From: JARDZU01 sp963730285
GTDB lineage: Bacteria; Actinomycetota; Acidimicrobiia; Spongiisociales; ZC4RG35
Length of the DNA: 64,000 nucleotides
Assembly: GCA_963730285.1 (NCBI GenBank)
Contig: CAVSQY010000007.1
Coordinates: 434,001 to 498,000, forward strand
Direction: 5' to 3'
The notes under the pieces were generated by a model. It ran no database searches, was not told the DNA's origin, and saw only the letters and a list, made by a program, of their open reading frames with translations. The position numbers were made by a program, and so were the translations under genes. Positions 32,926 to 41,582 of this stretch are shown here, in pieces. Numbering within the stretch: position 1 is the stretch's first letter; each line of letters begins with the position of its first letter.

Positions 32926-32940
32926 TTGTCCCGAGCTGAA

Positions 32941-33885
32941 TCAGGGGCTCATCCGGTATCCGAACGGTTGGATCCGCTCGTTGATCACACTGCCATCCTT
33001 GGCCGAGAGCTCATAGACGCGGATGTTGAGATCGGCCGGCATCGCCGGGAGATCCTCGGCTGGGAAGGTGACGCTGAAGTAGCCCCAATCCATCCCGTCG
33101 GTGGTCTGGACGTAGGGGACGCCTGCCACCTTCACCCCACTGGCATCGAGGATCTCCATCTGGAAGACGCCTTCGAAGGCCGCGGCTATCCCGGTGATCG
33201 TCACAGGTGGCGGCATCCACTGTTCATACGCTGGGCTCTCCACCAGGATTCCCGGCATCAAATCCCTGAAGCTCATCCTGGTCATGGGATCGTCGAGCAC
33301 CAGCCCTTCGCTGGAGAACACTGCGACCGGTGCTCCTTCGAGTTGCAGCCTGACCCCGTTGATGGCCGGGTCGAACCCGGTCACGGTGAAGACCAGCTGT
33401 GCCAGCCGTGCCTGCATCGAGTAGGTGCCCCCGCCGTCATCGAACGCAGACGAGAGGTTGACCGTGGCGACTCCGTCGGTGACATCGACCTCGATCAGGT
33501 GAGTTCCTGTGGGAATCTCGCTCGAGAGCCCGAGCTCTTTCTCGCTGGGCGTCTGTCCGAGGACGCCCTCGATGGCCAGTTCCAGGGTGCTCGCGTTCCG
33601 TGCCGCCGGGGCTAGAAAGGGCCCGACACGCGTCTGGTTGCCGCCTGACTCGTGGAGAAAGTACGCGGGCACGAGGCTGGGACTTTCGTTTCCGCTCGTG
33701 GTAGTGGCCGCCGAAGTCGTGGTTGTCGCGGGTTGCGTGGCATCCGTCGACGAAACCGTGGTGATAGGGGTCGACGAGGTGGTGGTCTCAGCGATGGTGG
33801 TCGATGATTGCTTCACGGTATTTGACCCGCAGGCGGTTGCCAACAGGGCGAACACGACCAACCCGACGCGCATGATCCTCATCAT
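32941..33885 (-). CDS. Second GerMN/Gmad2 lipoprotein
   Basis: 314 residues. Signal peptide with lipobox (ALLATACG), a Ser/Thr linker to about residue 70, a GerMN domain (GTHLIEVDVTDGVATVNLSSAF, QLVFTVTGFDP) and a C-terminal Gmad2 domain (SPAYEQWMPPPVTITGIA, MDWGYFSVTFPAEDL). It parallels the protein at 5614-6582 domain by domain, so the two are paralogues. Convergent with dnaE2, 15 nt apart. Cell-envelope role inferred. Confidence 0.9.
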   Translation of the reverse strand: MMRIMRVGLVVFALLATACGSNTVKQSSTTIAETTTSSTPITTVSSTDATQPATTTTSAATTTSGNESPSLVPAYFLHESGGNQTRVGPFLAPAARNASTLELAIEGVLGQTPSEKELGLSSEIPTGTHLIEVDVTDGVATVNLSSAFDDGGGTYSMQARLAQLVFTVTGFDPAINGVRLQLEGAPVAVFSSEGLVLDDPMTRMSFRDLMPGILVESPAYEQWMPPPVTITGIAAAFEGVFQMEILDASGVKVAGVPYVQTTDGMDWGYFSVTFPAEDLPAMPADLNIRVYELSAKDGSVINERIQPFGYRMSP

Positions 33886-33996
33886 TCATCCTTTTGATCC
33901 TTTTGCGATTGTGCGAGATCTCGGCTCGTTCGTGTAGGGCCAAATGTCATGAGTCGAGGGACCATGGAACCTCGGTTGCCCCAGGCCTCGGAGACG

Positions 33997-34620
33997 TCAG
34001 TCGCCCGGTTCTCCACCGGTCCGAATAATGACGACTCGTCCCGCCGAGCCGTCGATCAGAGATGCAGCGATCGCCTCGACCCGGGCCAAGGGCACCTGGA
34101 GGTCCAGTGTCACGTCGGCGGCATAAGAGGCAGCTGTTACGACGGCTTGGTGAGTCCAGATGGCAGCCTCTGCCACCGCGACCAGGTCGTATGGGAAGAC
34201 GAGTCGCAATCCGGCAGTCATGGGCAGTGTCACGACTTCCGCGTCGTCAAGGGCCGCCTGGGCGGCAGCGCCGTAGGCCCTGATCAATCCACCCCGACCC
34301 AGATTGGTGCCTCCGTAATAGCGGGTGACGACGATCAGGATGTCGGAAAGATCGACACCCTCCAATCTGCGAAGGATCGGGGCCCCGGCGGTGCCTGCTG
34401 GTTCTCCGTCGTCGCTGCTTCGCACCCGGCCGCCGGCGAGGCGGTATGCCCAGGCATGATGTGTTGCGGAATGCTCGCGTCTCCTGATCCCTTCGAGGAA
34501 CGTCATCGCCTCGACATGAGAACTGACCGGGGTCAGGTCGGCGATGAAGCGCGAGCCTTTGACCTTCTCCATGTTGGCCCTGAGCCCTGAGCTTGGGGTT
34601 CGGATCATGACTGGATCCAT
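33997..34620 (-). CDS. YigZ/IMPACT family protein
   Basis: 207 residues. The UPF0029 signature EPAGTAGAPILRRLEG...VVTRYYGGTNLGRGGLIRAYG is intact, with the KGSRFIADLTPV opening. The C-terminal DUF1949-like domain is present. The family is linked to translation regulation in eukaryotes (IMPACT); the bacterial role is unclear. Confidence 0.93.
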   Translation of the reverse strand: MDPVMIRTPSSGLRANMEKVKGSRFIADLTPVSSHVEAMTFLEGIRRREHSATHHAWAYRLAGGRVRSSDDGEPAGTAGAPILRRLEGVDLSDILIVVTRYYGGTNLGRGGLIRAYGAAAQAALDDAEVVTLPMTAGLRLVFPYDLVAVAEAAIWTHQAVVTAASYAADVTLDLQVPLARVEAIAASLIDGSAGRVVIIRTGGEPGD

Positions 34621-34734
34621 GTTTGGCTGTCAGGCGGTGTGAAAGAGGTCAACCATGTCAGCCATCGTTGTGGCGTCCCATAGCCGGACTACCAACCCGA
34701 CGGCCGTCTCAGGCGACTCTGGGCCTCGTGCGGC

Positions 34735-35346
34735 TCAGCCCTGGCAGACGAAGATATCCCAACCGGCGCCGTGATACACCTCCCATGCAGCTGCGGCGGT
34801 TGACGCTACGGGGTCGGTGGGGTCGGCACCGGGGAAGCCGGCGCTCCCGGAACGCTCTTGCCAGTACTTGGGGAGGTGTTGGAAGAGGCCGATGGCGCCT
34901 GACCTGAGGTCGACCGAATTCGGGTCGAAGCGCGACTCACACCACGCCACCCGAACCGCCCGGTTGACGTCCCGAGGGGTGAAGTACTTCGAGACGAGCG
35001 CCCTGACTTCGACCTGGGAGAGCCAACCTGACGCGTCGGAGATGGTCCCTGGAGAGCTGTCTGAACCCGGCGAGGACGCCGCGACCTCATTGGCGGAATC
35101 CGGCGTGGCGCCCTGGGTCGGGGAGGAAGCATCGGAGTCGACAACCGGTTGTCCCGGTTCACCGGCGAGGAGGGCGAATGTGAGCCCTGCATATGCACCT
35201 GTGGTGTGGCCCATTGCCTGTTCGGGCGCGTTCTCGCGCTGGTCGTTACCGGCACCACTAGAAGTGCCAAACGCCGCGAATCCGGCCACAGCCAGAAGCA
35301 CGACTGCCGCCCATCCAGCGATGAACGAAAGACGTCTCAAACGCAT
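34735..35346 (-). CDS. Secreted lytic-transglycosylase-like protein
   Basis: 203 residues from the ATG at 35346 (Shine-Dalgarno TTGGAGT). An N-terminal signal/anchor helix (FIAGWAAVVLLAVAGFAAFG) is followed by a 90-residue Ser/Pro/Asp-rich linker. The last 90 residues hold a lysozyme-like core with the catalytic Glu in AWCESRFDPNSVDLRSGAIGLFQHLPKYW. It probably cleaves peptidoglycan outside the membrane. Tandem hairpins sit in its 5' leader. Confidence 0.85.
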   Translation of the reverse strand: MRLRRLSFIAGWAAVVLLAVAGFAAFGTSSGAGNDQRENAPEQAMGHTTGAYAGLTFALLAGEPGQPVVDSDASSPTQGATPDSANEVAASSPGSDSSPGTISDASGWLSQVEVRALVSKYFTPRDVNRAVRVAWCESRFDPNSVDLRSGAIGLFQHLPKYWQERSGSAGFPGADPTDPVASTAAAAWEVYHGAGWDIFVCQG

Positions 35347-35362
35347 TAGAAGTGACTCCAAC

Positions 35363-35409
35363 AGCGGGTCTACTTGCCCGCTTGCCCAAGGCCGTAACCC
35401 TACTTGGGC
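35363..35409 (-). promoter_or_regulatory. Tandem hairpins in the leader of the transglycosylase gene
   Basis: Two adjacent stem-loops, separated by 1 nt: a 7-bp GCCCAAG/CTTGGGC stem with a 12-nt loop (35384-35409) and a 6-bp AGCGGG/CCCGCT stem with an 8-nt loop (35363-35382), the latter ending 8 nt before the Shine-Dalgarno GGAG. Both contain CAAGTAG. Actinobacterial cell-wall hydrolases are sometimes under riboswitches, but I could not match this to a known riboswitch class. Confidence 0.4.
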
Positions 35410-35439
35410 ACGGATAACTGCGGCAACTCGCCGCGGGGG

Positions 35440-36531
35440 TCAGTCGGGCCTCTGAAGGGAAGCCAGGGCCGTCTCCCAATGTGCCCTACTCGGGTCGAGC
35501 AGGTCGAAGTGCCCCAGCGAATCCACGATGCTCAAGTTGGCCACCCCCTCGAAACGGGTCGAATGGGCCGCGGGTACCAGCTCATCGTCACGACCATGGA
35601 TCACCGAGTCCCTGTCATCTGCGCTGACCTCAGAAGGTGCTCCCGAATTGAGCAGGATGCGCGCTTGATCGGCTCCGGGACCATTGCTCGCCGCGAGAAG
35701 AGCAAGATCCGTCACCGCGGCCAGGCCGATCGTCGATGTCTGTTTCGAGAGCGAGGCCCTTTTGCCGGCCCACAGGGCGAGAAAGCCTCCCGCAGAATGA
35801 CCGATCAGGGCGACCCGATCGTTGCCGTCGATGTTGGTGATCAGGTGTTCGACTGCGGTTTCCACGTCATGAGCGGACCCAGGCCAGCCGCCCCCGGTGC
35901 CGAGACGTCGATACTCGACGTTCCAAGTGACATAGCCACGCCGGGAGAGGTCGATCGCCAGTGACTCCATGCCATCGCGCTCCCACTGGCGAAGCCAGAA
36001 CCCTCCGTGCACGAGAGCCACTTTCCCCACCGGCTCGCCCTCTGGCCTTCTCAGGTCGGCAACATGATCCGGCGCCGGCCCGTAGGCGACGGTTTCGAAT
36101 GGCATTGCCGATCGGTTGACCAGATGGCGGAGGGCGTCTCGATAGCCGACCACCCCGCGACCCACAATGCTCCGCACACAGGCAGGAGCGACGAGCGAAT
36201 GAGAGCGCCAGGGCTCACGGGCGTGAATATCGGAGATGTGAACCTCCACGGATGGCACGGCACGGGAAAGGATTGCATCGCCGATCGAACGCGAGGTGTG
36301 GGTGAGTGCGCCAGGGTTGATCACCAGGGCGTCTGTGCCTGACGAGTCCTGTATCGCATCGATGAGAGCACCCTCGGAGTTGGACTGAAAGAAACCGACG
36401 TCGACACCCAGGACTCGGCCCCATTCGGCGACCCGCTCCTCCAACTCCGAGAGCGTCATCGAGCCGTAGATTTCGGGCTGCCGGGTCCCCAGGAGATTGA
36501 GATTCGGGCCGTGTATGACCAAGACCTCCAT
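35440..36531 (-). CDS. aroQ: Fusion of type II 3-dehydroquinate dehydratase with an alpha/beta hydrolase
   Basis: 363 residues. Residues 1-145 are a full AroQ: GPNLNLLGTRQPEIYGSMTL (active-site Arg and Tyr), INPGALTHTS, and VEVHISDIHAREPWRSHS. AroQ dehydrates 3-dehydroquinate in the shikimate pathway. Residues about 150-363 form an alpha/beta hydrolase of the kynurenine-formamidase/BD-FAE type: VHGGFWLRQW oxyanion region, nucleophile elbow IGHSAGGF, acid in HGRDDELVP, and His in SLGHFDLL. The reading frame is uninterrupted. The ATG at 36531 overlaps the lipoate-ligase-like stop by one base; GTG 36534 is an alternative with a 4-bp overlap. The hydrolase substrate is unknown. Confidence 0.92.
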   Translation of the reverse strand: MEVLVIHGPNLNLLGTRQPEIYGSMTLSELEERVAEWGRVLGVDVGFFQSNSEGALIDAIQDSSGTDALVINPGALTHTSRSIGDAILSRAVPSVEVHISDIHAREPWRSHSLVAPACVRSIVGRGVVGYRDALRHLVNRSAMPFETVAYGPAPDHVADLRRPEGEPVGKVALVHGGFWLRQWERDGMESLAIDLSRRGYVTWNVEYRRLGTGGGWPGSAHDVETAVEHLITNIDGNDRVALIGHSAGGFLALWAGKRASLSKQTSTIGLAAVTDLALLAASNGPGADQARILLNSGAPSEVSADDRDSVIHGRDDELVPAAHSTRFEGVANLSIVDSLGHFDLLDPSRAHWETALASLQRPD

Positions 36532-37289
36532 CACGCCACCTCGGGTAGATGGTCGTCGATCAGGCCGTGTGCACTCCTGATCACGGATTCCGGCAGGGTT
36601 CCCCGCACGACGTCGAACTTGGACGAGAAGGAGTTGATTATGGCTTCCATCACCCGTGCGTTGTCTAGCCCCGGGGAGCGGTCGGCGAGGGAGCCGGACG
36701 TGCGCGGATCCCAGTCGAGCGCAAGGGCCCTATAGACCGGGATCAGCACGTCACAGATGCTCTCGCCATCTTCGACGACGACCACTCCGCCCACGTGTGC
36801 GCCTCCGCGCACCAGACGCTGGCCCACCCCCATGACTTTCACCCGCCCTCCGACATTTATCGACCATTCGCCCGGGCAATACTCGCCCGGCAGCTCGCCG
36901 ATGCGGGCATCGATACCCAGGGCGACGAAGGCGTCGGACATGATCTGAGAGATGACTTCGAATCTCTCGTGGATGTTCGATCGGGGATTGGGATCGGCAA
37001 CCGCCCACGCAAAGGCGATGGTGGACTGGTGGAACACCGCTGCTCGTCCACCCGCCAAGCGCTCTACTGCCGCGAATCCATGGGCGCGGGAGGCGCGTAC
37101 CGCGTCGGGGTAGCGCGACTGGACACAGTCAGCCCTACCGAAGGCCACCACCCGGCTCGGCACGTGGAGTCGAAGCACGCCGTCCACGACGTCACCCGAT
37201 GCCACGGCCGAAAGCGTGGAATGGCTCACGGCCACATCCATCGCCGGGTGCTCAGGATATGACTCGGTGACCAGTGTGTAGTGGGGCAC
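36531..37289 (-). CDS. Lipoate-protein ligase A family protein
   Basis: 252 residues from the GTG at 37289. The biotin/lipoate transferase fold is recognised by AMDVAVSHSTLSAVASG, RVVAFGRAD, VERLAGGRAAVFH, the lysine loop NVGGRVKVMGVGQRLVRGGAHVGG and a C-terminal segment. It would attach lipoate or an acyl group to a carrier domain, or act as an octanoyl transferase. The longer frame upstream is discounted because the family N-terminus (about 25 residues before AMD) is already complete. Start uncertain: no Shine-Dalgarno. It is directly coupled to the AroQ-hydrolase fusion. Confidence 0.83.
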   Translation of the reverse strand: MPHYTLVTESYPEHPAMDVAVSHSTLSAVASGDVVDGVLRLHVPSRVVAFGRADCVQSRYPDAVRASRAHGFAAVERLAGGRAAVFHQSTIAFAWAVADPNPRSNIHERFEVISQIMSDAFVALGIDARIGELPGEYCPGEWSINVGGRVKVMGVGQRLVRGGAHVGGVVVVEDGESICDVLIPVYRALALDWDPRTSGSLADRSPGLDNARVMEAIINSFSSKFDVVRGTLPESVIRSAHGLIDDHLPEVA

Positions 37290-37413
37290 AACAACCAGGA
37301 GGATACGAGAGCCGGTGTTACCGTCTGGGGACCTTTGGGAACGATCGGGAACGGTGTTGTGAGCGCCCGTCGTTGAAATGGTCATGAAGGGGCATGTCAC
37401 GACAGGAGGAAAC

Positions 37414-38172
37414 GTGCGATATCGCGCCCGCACGATCACTCTGGCCACGATCGTCATTCTGCTCGCAGCCTGTGGTGACGCTCCGCTCGGCTCATTGGGG
37501 CGGCGTTCCTCAAACTGGATCGACGAGCCAACGGTGGTCACCACCACGACGGTGCCCACCACAGTGCCAATCGTCATCACCTCGGATTCACTCCAGTGGT
37601 ACAACGACGACATAGGTGGTGAGTTCTTGGACGACCCAGAGGCCTTGAGGAACCTGATCTTTGGGCGACGGGGCGGGGACCTCTATGTCCAATCGAGCCG
37701 TGCGGAGATCGTCGCGCTGGTCCCCGATCTGGAATTCCCCTCAACCGCTCCATATCTGTCCGAGTTCGTCACATCACAGATCGTGTTCGACCGGGAAGGC
37801 AATCTCGCCACCGACCCCATCGCAGCTTTTGGGATCTGGTCGGCCGAGCCGTACACCAGGTCACGGTCGGTGGCCCAGATGGTGATCCTTCGCGTCTCCA
37901 AGGACGCCGTGACGTCCGAGGAGGTCTCTCAACCGGGAGCCGACCTTTCATGTGCTCGATTCTCCGACCGCAGCACGGAGACCTGCACAACCACCGACGT
38001 CGTGGGCCGTCCCACATGGGTGCTCAGCGCCTCAAACGGCACCACGTTCATCTTCTTTCTCCCGCCATATCGCTATGAGCTGTTTGCTCGCTCGTTCATC
38101 GCCACGAAAGTCCTCGAGGAGATGGCCTCACAGCTCGTGCCACTGGGCGATCTAGGCGGACCCACCGGATAA
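37414..38172 (+). CDS. Lipoprotein of unknown function
   Basis: 252 residues from the GTG at 37414, preceded by a strong Shine-Dalgarno (AGGAGG). Signal peptide with lipobox (VILLAACG, Cys20), then a short Thr/Val linker (VVTTTTVPTTVP) and a roughly 180-residue globular domain with two Cys (LSCARF, ETCTTT) that could form a disulfide. No family recognised. The ABC exporter gene follows 28 nt later on the same strand. Confidence 0.8.
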   Translation: MRYRARTITLATIVILLAACGDAPLGSLGRRSSNWIDEPTVVTTTTVPTTVPIVITSDSLQWYNDDIGGEFLDDPEALRNLIFGRRGGDLYVQSSRAEIVALVPDLEFPSTAPYLSEFVTSQIVFDREGNLATDPIAAFGIWSAEPYTRSRSVAQMVILRVSKDAVTSEEVSQPGADLSCARFSDRSTETCTTTDVVGRPTWVLSASNGTTFIFFLPPYRYELFARSFIATKVLEEMASQLVPLGDLGGPTG

Positions 38173-38200
38173 CCTCTGATGGCCGACCCGGAGGTCACCT

Positions 38201-40096
38201 ATCTTTCATTCCGGTGGCTGGTGGAGCTACCTGCAGTACGACGAGGAAAACGATCGACCCGATGTCGACCGGGCTCTTCTGCGTCGCGTGTGGTCCTATG
38301 GCCGACCCTATGCCAGAGGGCTGGTCGGAGTTCTCGTCACCATCCTGATCATCTCGGGCATGGGAGTCGTCCCCCCGATCCTGATCAGACTCCTGGTCGA
38401 CGAGGCAATCCCCCGTGCGGACTTGGGCCAGCTTTCGCTTCTTGGCGTGGGCATGATCTTGGTCCCGTTGTTGAGCGCCATAGTCGGTGTGGCACAGCGA
38501 TGGTGGTCTTCGACCGTCGGAGAGGGGATCATCTTCGACCTCAGATCCGAGCTCTACACCCATCTTCAGAGGATGTCGCTGCGTTTCTTCACTGCAACCA
38601 AGACCGGTGAGCTGATGAACCGGCTCAACAGCGATGTGGTGGGTGCCCAGCAGGCGATCACGGGAACGCTGGTGACAATCGTCTCCAATGTCGCATCGGT
38701 CGCCTTCATCCTCGTTGTGATGATCCAGGCCGAGTGGAGGCTGACACTCCTGGCAGTCGCCGCCCTGCCCTTGTTTGTGATCCCGGCCAGGCGGGTGGCC
38801 AAGGTGTTGCGGCGGATAACTCAACAGCAGATGGAGCACAGCGCCCGGATGTCCGGCATCCTCCAAGAGACCTTCAACGTCAGCGGTGCCCTTCTGGTAC
38901 GACTGTTCGGCCGCTGGGACGAGGAGGCCGAACGCTTCAGGGAGGAGGCATCCGCGGTCAGAGATTTTGGCATACGAAGGTCGATGGTGGGTCGGGGATT
39001 CTTCGCCGCCTTAGGCCTGGTCTCGGCGGTGGGAACGGCGACCGTCTTCTGGGTAGGGGGCCTGATGGTCATTCGAGGTGACATCACCCTCGGAACAATC
39101 GTGATGTTCTCATCTCTCCTCACCCAGCTATATGGGCCTCTGTCGGCGATATCCAACTCTCGTGTGGAGTTCGCCACCTCGCTGGTGTCCTTCGAGCGGG
39201 TCTTCGAAGTGCTGGACCTTGAAACCGACATCGCCGACCCATCACCGCCGATCGCCCTGGGTCAGGTTGCCGGCCGCGTCAGCTTCGAAGATGTGTCCTT
39301 TCGCTACCAGAGCGACACACCGGAAGGGCTGGATGCAGTCAAGCGATTCACCTGGCGGTCGAGGGGGGACGAGGGAGCCCCGGTGACACAGGCGTCTACC
39401 AGGGATTGGGCCCTGCGTGACCTGAGCTTCACTGCAGAGCCGGGAAGCCTGACGGCCCTGGTAGGTCCGTCCGGAGCGGGCAAGACAACCATCTCCTATC
39501 TGGTTCCAAGGCTCTACGACGTGACCGAGGGTTCAGTGCGGATCGACGACCACGACGTGAGGCACATCTCGTTGCGCGACCTCGCCCGGGCGATAGGCGT
39601 CGTGACACAGGAGAGCTATCTGTTCCATGACACCATCGGGGCGAATCTTCGGTATGCCCGGCCCGATGCCAGCGAGGATCAAGTGGTCGAGGCGGCCAGG
39701 GCGGCCAACATCCACGACATGATCACCCGACTGCCCGATGGTTACGAGACGATCGTGGGCGAGAGAGGCTATCGGCTGTCGGGTGGCGAGAAACAGAGGA
39801 TCGCGATCGCTCGGGTGTTGCTCGAGGATCCACGCATACTCATCCTGGATGAGGCCACCTCGCATCTCGACTCACGATCCGAGGCGTTGATTCAGGAAGC
39901 ACTCGAGACGCTGATGCAAGGTCGGACGTCACTGGTGATTGCCCACCGGCTTTCCACCGTTCGCAAGGCAGACCAAATCCTGGTCATCGATGAGGGTCGG
40001 CTCGTCGAGCAAGGCAACCACGCCACGCTTGTCGCAGAGGATGGCTTGTACGCATCGCTCTATCGGACCCAATTCGTCGAGGCCACATCGGCCTGA
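38201..40096 (+). CDS. ABC transporter, fused membrane-ATPase half-transporter (apparent ATC start)
   Basis: 631 residues if read from the ATC at 38201. The transmembrane domain (about 45-340) has six helices. The nucleotide-binding domain has Walker A GPSGAGKTT, signature LSGGEKQRIAIAR and Walker B ILILDEATSHLD. The conserved actinobacterial N-terminus GGWWSYLQYDEENDRPDVDRALLRRVW lies upstream of the first canonical start (GTG 38288). It is in frame back to a stop at 38177, with no ATG, GTG or TTG. A perfect GGAGGT sits 5 nt before ATC 38201, so this is the most likely initiation site. Family members export lipids, drugs or peptides. Confidence 0.88.
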   Translation: MFHSGGWWSYLQYDEENDRPDVDRALLRRVWSYGRPYARGLVGVLVTILIISGMGVVPPILIRLLVDEAIPRADLGQLSLLGVGMILVPLLSAIVGVAQRWWSSTVGEGIIFDLRSELYTHLQRMSLRFFTATKTGELMNRLNSDVVGAQQAITGTLVTIVSNVASVAFILVVMIQAEWRLTLLAVAALPLFVIPARRVAKVLRRITQQQMEHSARMSGILQETFNVSGALLVRLFGRWDEEAERFREEASAVRDFGIRRSMVGRGFFAALGLVSAVGTATVFWVGGLMVIRGDITLGTIVMFSSLLTQLYGPLSAISNSRVEFATSLVSFERVFEVLDLETDIADPSPPIALGQVAGRVSFEDVSFRYQSDTPEGLDAVKRFTWRSRGDEGAPVTQASTRDWALRDLSFTAEPGSLTALVGPSGAGKTTISYLVPRLYDVTEGSVRIDDHDVRHISLRDLARAIGVVTQESYLFHDTIGANLRYARPDASEDQVVEAARAANIHDMITRLPDGYETIVGERGYRLSGGEKQRIAIARVLLEDPRILILDEATSHLDSRSEALIQEALETLMQGRTSLVIAHRLSTVRKADQILVIDEGRLVEQGNHATLVAEDGLYASLYRTQFVEATSA

Positions 40097-40099
40097 TCC

Positions 40100-40465
40100 T
40101 CAGGCTTCGCGTGTCAGGTTTTCGATGAGCAACGGTTGGTCCGTTGCGAGCAGGAGCGTCTGGCCATCGTGTGACAGCCACAGCCTGGGGCCCGCCTTGA
40201 GCCAGACCTTCTCGGGAAGGGCTTCGAGGTTCTTCCTCTTCTTTTGCGAGGGTGGCGCATAGGCGAGTGTGCTCCGGGTGGGGCCACCGAGCACCTCGAG
40301 ATGACCGATCAGGTCGTAACTGCCAAAGAGATAGGCCATCGCCTCAGAAGGGTCAACCGGGCCCGAATCGGACAGCCAATCGACCACACCGCATTCTGCG
40401 CATGCAGCAACGGCCACTCGTCCCACCCATGTCGGTTTGTGCTCGCACCATTCAGTGAGCTTCAT
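40100..40465 (-). CDS. Conserved small protein, possible metal-binding Cys/His motif
   Basis: 121 residues from the ATG at 40465. The N-terminal 35 residues carry WCEHKPTW and ACAECG, a Cys/His arrangement that could bind a metal. The rest has a basic stretch (SQKKRKNLEALPEKVW) and beta-rich end. No family recognised. It is convergent with the ABC exporter, 3 nt apart. Confidence 0.7.
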   Translation of the reverse strand: MKLTEWCEHKPTWVGRVAVAACAECGVVDWLSDSGPVDPSEAMAYLFGSYDLIGHLEVLGGPTRSTLAYAPPSQKKRKNLEALPEKVWLKAGPRLWLSHDGQTLLLATDQPLLIENLTREA

Positions 40466-40506
40466 GTAGGTCACGCTACGAGAGGGGTGTGACAAATTCT
40501 CGTGGG

Positions 40507-41016
40507 TTAGAGCTCGATGGCAGGCATCTCCTGGGTGTCCTCGAATCTGGGCCCGGGCACCAGCAACACCGGCAAGTGCGACTTCTCCATGACCCGGGCG
40601 GAGACACTCCTCCACGCTTCCTCGGTGAAGAGACGACGTGTAGCGCCCATCATGACGAGCTCCGCGTTCATGTCTTCGGCCGTTCCGATGATCGCTTCGG
40701 CTGGGTCGTCTCCCTCTACGAATCGGATATCCGCCTCCATGCCCGCCGCCTTGAGCCCAGCGACGATGGGCTGAACCGCCTTCTGGCCTCTCTCTTCGAG
40801 ATAGCGCGCCGCCTTCGCCTCTGCGTCGGATGAGCCCAAAGACGAGTCGTCGAGGAACGACCGCCTCACATCGTCGTCGAGCGCCTCCAAGAAAGAACGT
40901 GGCACCTGGACGACAGTCATCACAGTGACGCTTCCGTCGTCAGAGCGAAGACGCCCGCACAGGTCGGCAACCGGCGCCGCTGGAAGAACCCCGGTCGTGG
41001 CGATCAGGATGCGCAC
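40507..41016 (-). CDS. Universal stress protein (UspA family)
   Basis: 169 residues from the GTG at 41016 (M-RILIATTGVLPAAP). The Usp fold is indicated by the first strand and by the C-terminal segment AELVMMGATRRLFTEEAWRSVSARVMEKSHLPVLLVPG. The ATP-binding G-2x-G-9x-G loop is not clean (GATRRLFTE), so it may be of the non-ATP-binding type. Divergent from the flavin reductase gene. Confidence 0.85.
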   Translation of the reverse strand: MRILIATTGVLPAAPVADLCGRLRSDDGSVTVMTVVQVPRSFLEALDDDVRRSFLDDSSLGSSDAEAKAARYLEERGQKAVQPIVAGLKAAGMEADIRFVEGDDPAEAIIGTAEDMNAELVMMGATRRLFTEEAWRSVSARVMEKSHLPVLLVPGPRFEDTQEMPAIEL

Positions 41017-41062
41017 ACGATGGAGATTAGGGTGTCCGATCTGGCTGTGTCGTGAGGGAACG

Positions 41063-41563
41063 ATGGTGGATTCGGAGCTGATCAACAGAGTGACATGGAA
41101 GATCCCCAACGCTCTGGTCCTCGTTGGTTCGGCGTCCGGGGATGAGTGGAACGGGATGACCGCCTCGTGGGTCACCCAGCTCTCGATGGAGCCGGTGCTG
41201 ATAGGGGTCTGCATAGACAACAAATCGGTGACACATCGGTTGATAAGCGCTGGGGGGTCGTTCACGGTCAACCTCTGGCCGTCCCATGACACCCGCGTCT
41301 TTGTGAAGTTCTCCAAGCCGGCGGAGCGGGAAGGCGGCGCCTTGAACGGTCGGACGGTCCGGCCGGGCGCCACCGGGGCCCCGATCTTCGAAGAGGCTCT
41401 GGCCTGGATGGAGTGCGACGTACGCCAGTCGGTGGACTTCGGAACGCACACCTTGTTCGCCGGAGAGATCGTCGATGCCGGCATCAATGACGAGGACGCA
41501 GAGGCGGCTGCCCTCTCTGACACCAGAATGAAGTACGGCGGCGTGAAAAGGGGCGGTCACTGA
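41063..41563 (+). CDS. Flavin reductase family protein
   Basis: 166 residues from the ATG at 41063. It matches the flavin-reductase-like split barrel: NGMTASWVTQLSMEPVLIGVCIDNKSVTHRLI, FTVNLWPSHD and FAGEIVDAG. Such proteins bind FMN or F420 and reduce flavin or another small substrate. It precedes the SDR gene by 19 nt and the F420 genes, so it may form one transcript with them. Confidence 0.87.
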   Translation: MVDSELINRVTWKIPNALVLVGSASGDEWNGMTASWVTQLSMEPVLIGVCIDNKSVTHRLISAGGSFTVNLWPSHDTRVFVKFSKPAEREGGALNGRTVRPGATGAPIFEEALAWMECDVRQSVDFGTHTLFAGEIVDAGINDEDAEAAALSDTRMKYGGVKRGGH

Positions 41564-41582
41564 CCACCCGGTGAGGAGGGAG

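Noticed and set aside
34621..34734. The 114-bp gap between yigZ and the transglycosylase gene as an RNA gene
   Set aside because: No stable hairpin, promoter or conserved motif is apparent; nothing supported.
35363..35409. Naming the tandem hairpins a c-di-AMP (ydaO) or guanidine-II riboswitch
   Set aside because: The conserved core nucleotides of those classes could not be found.
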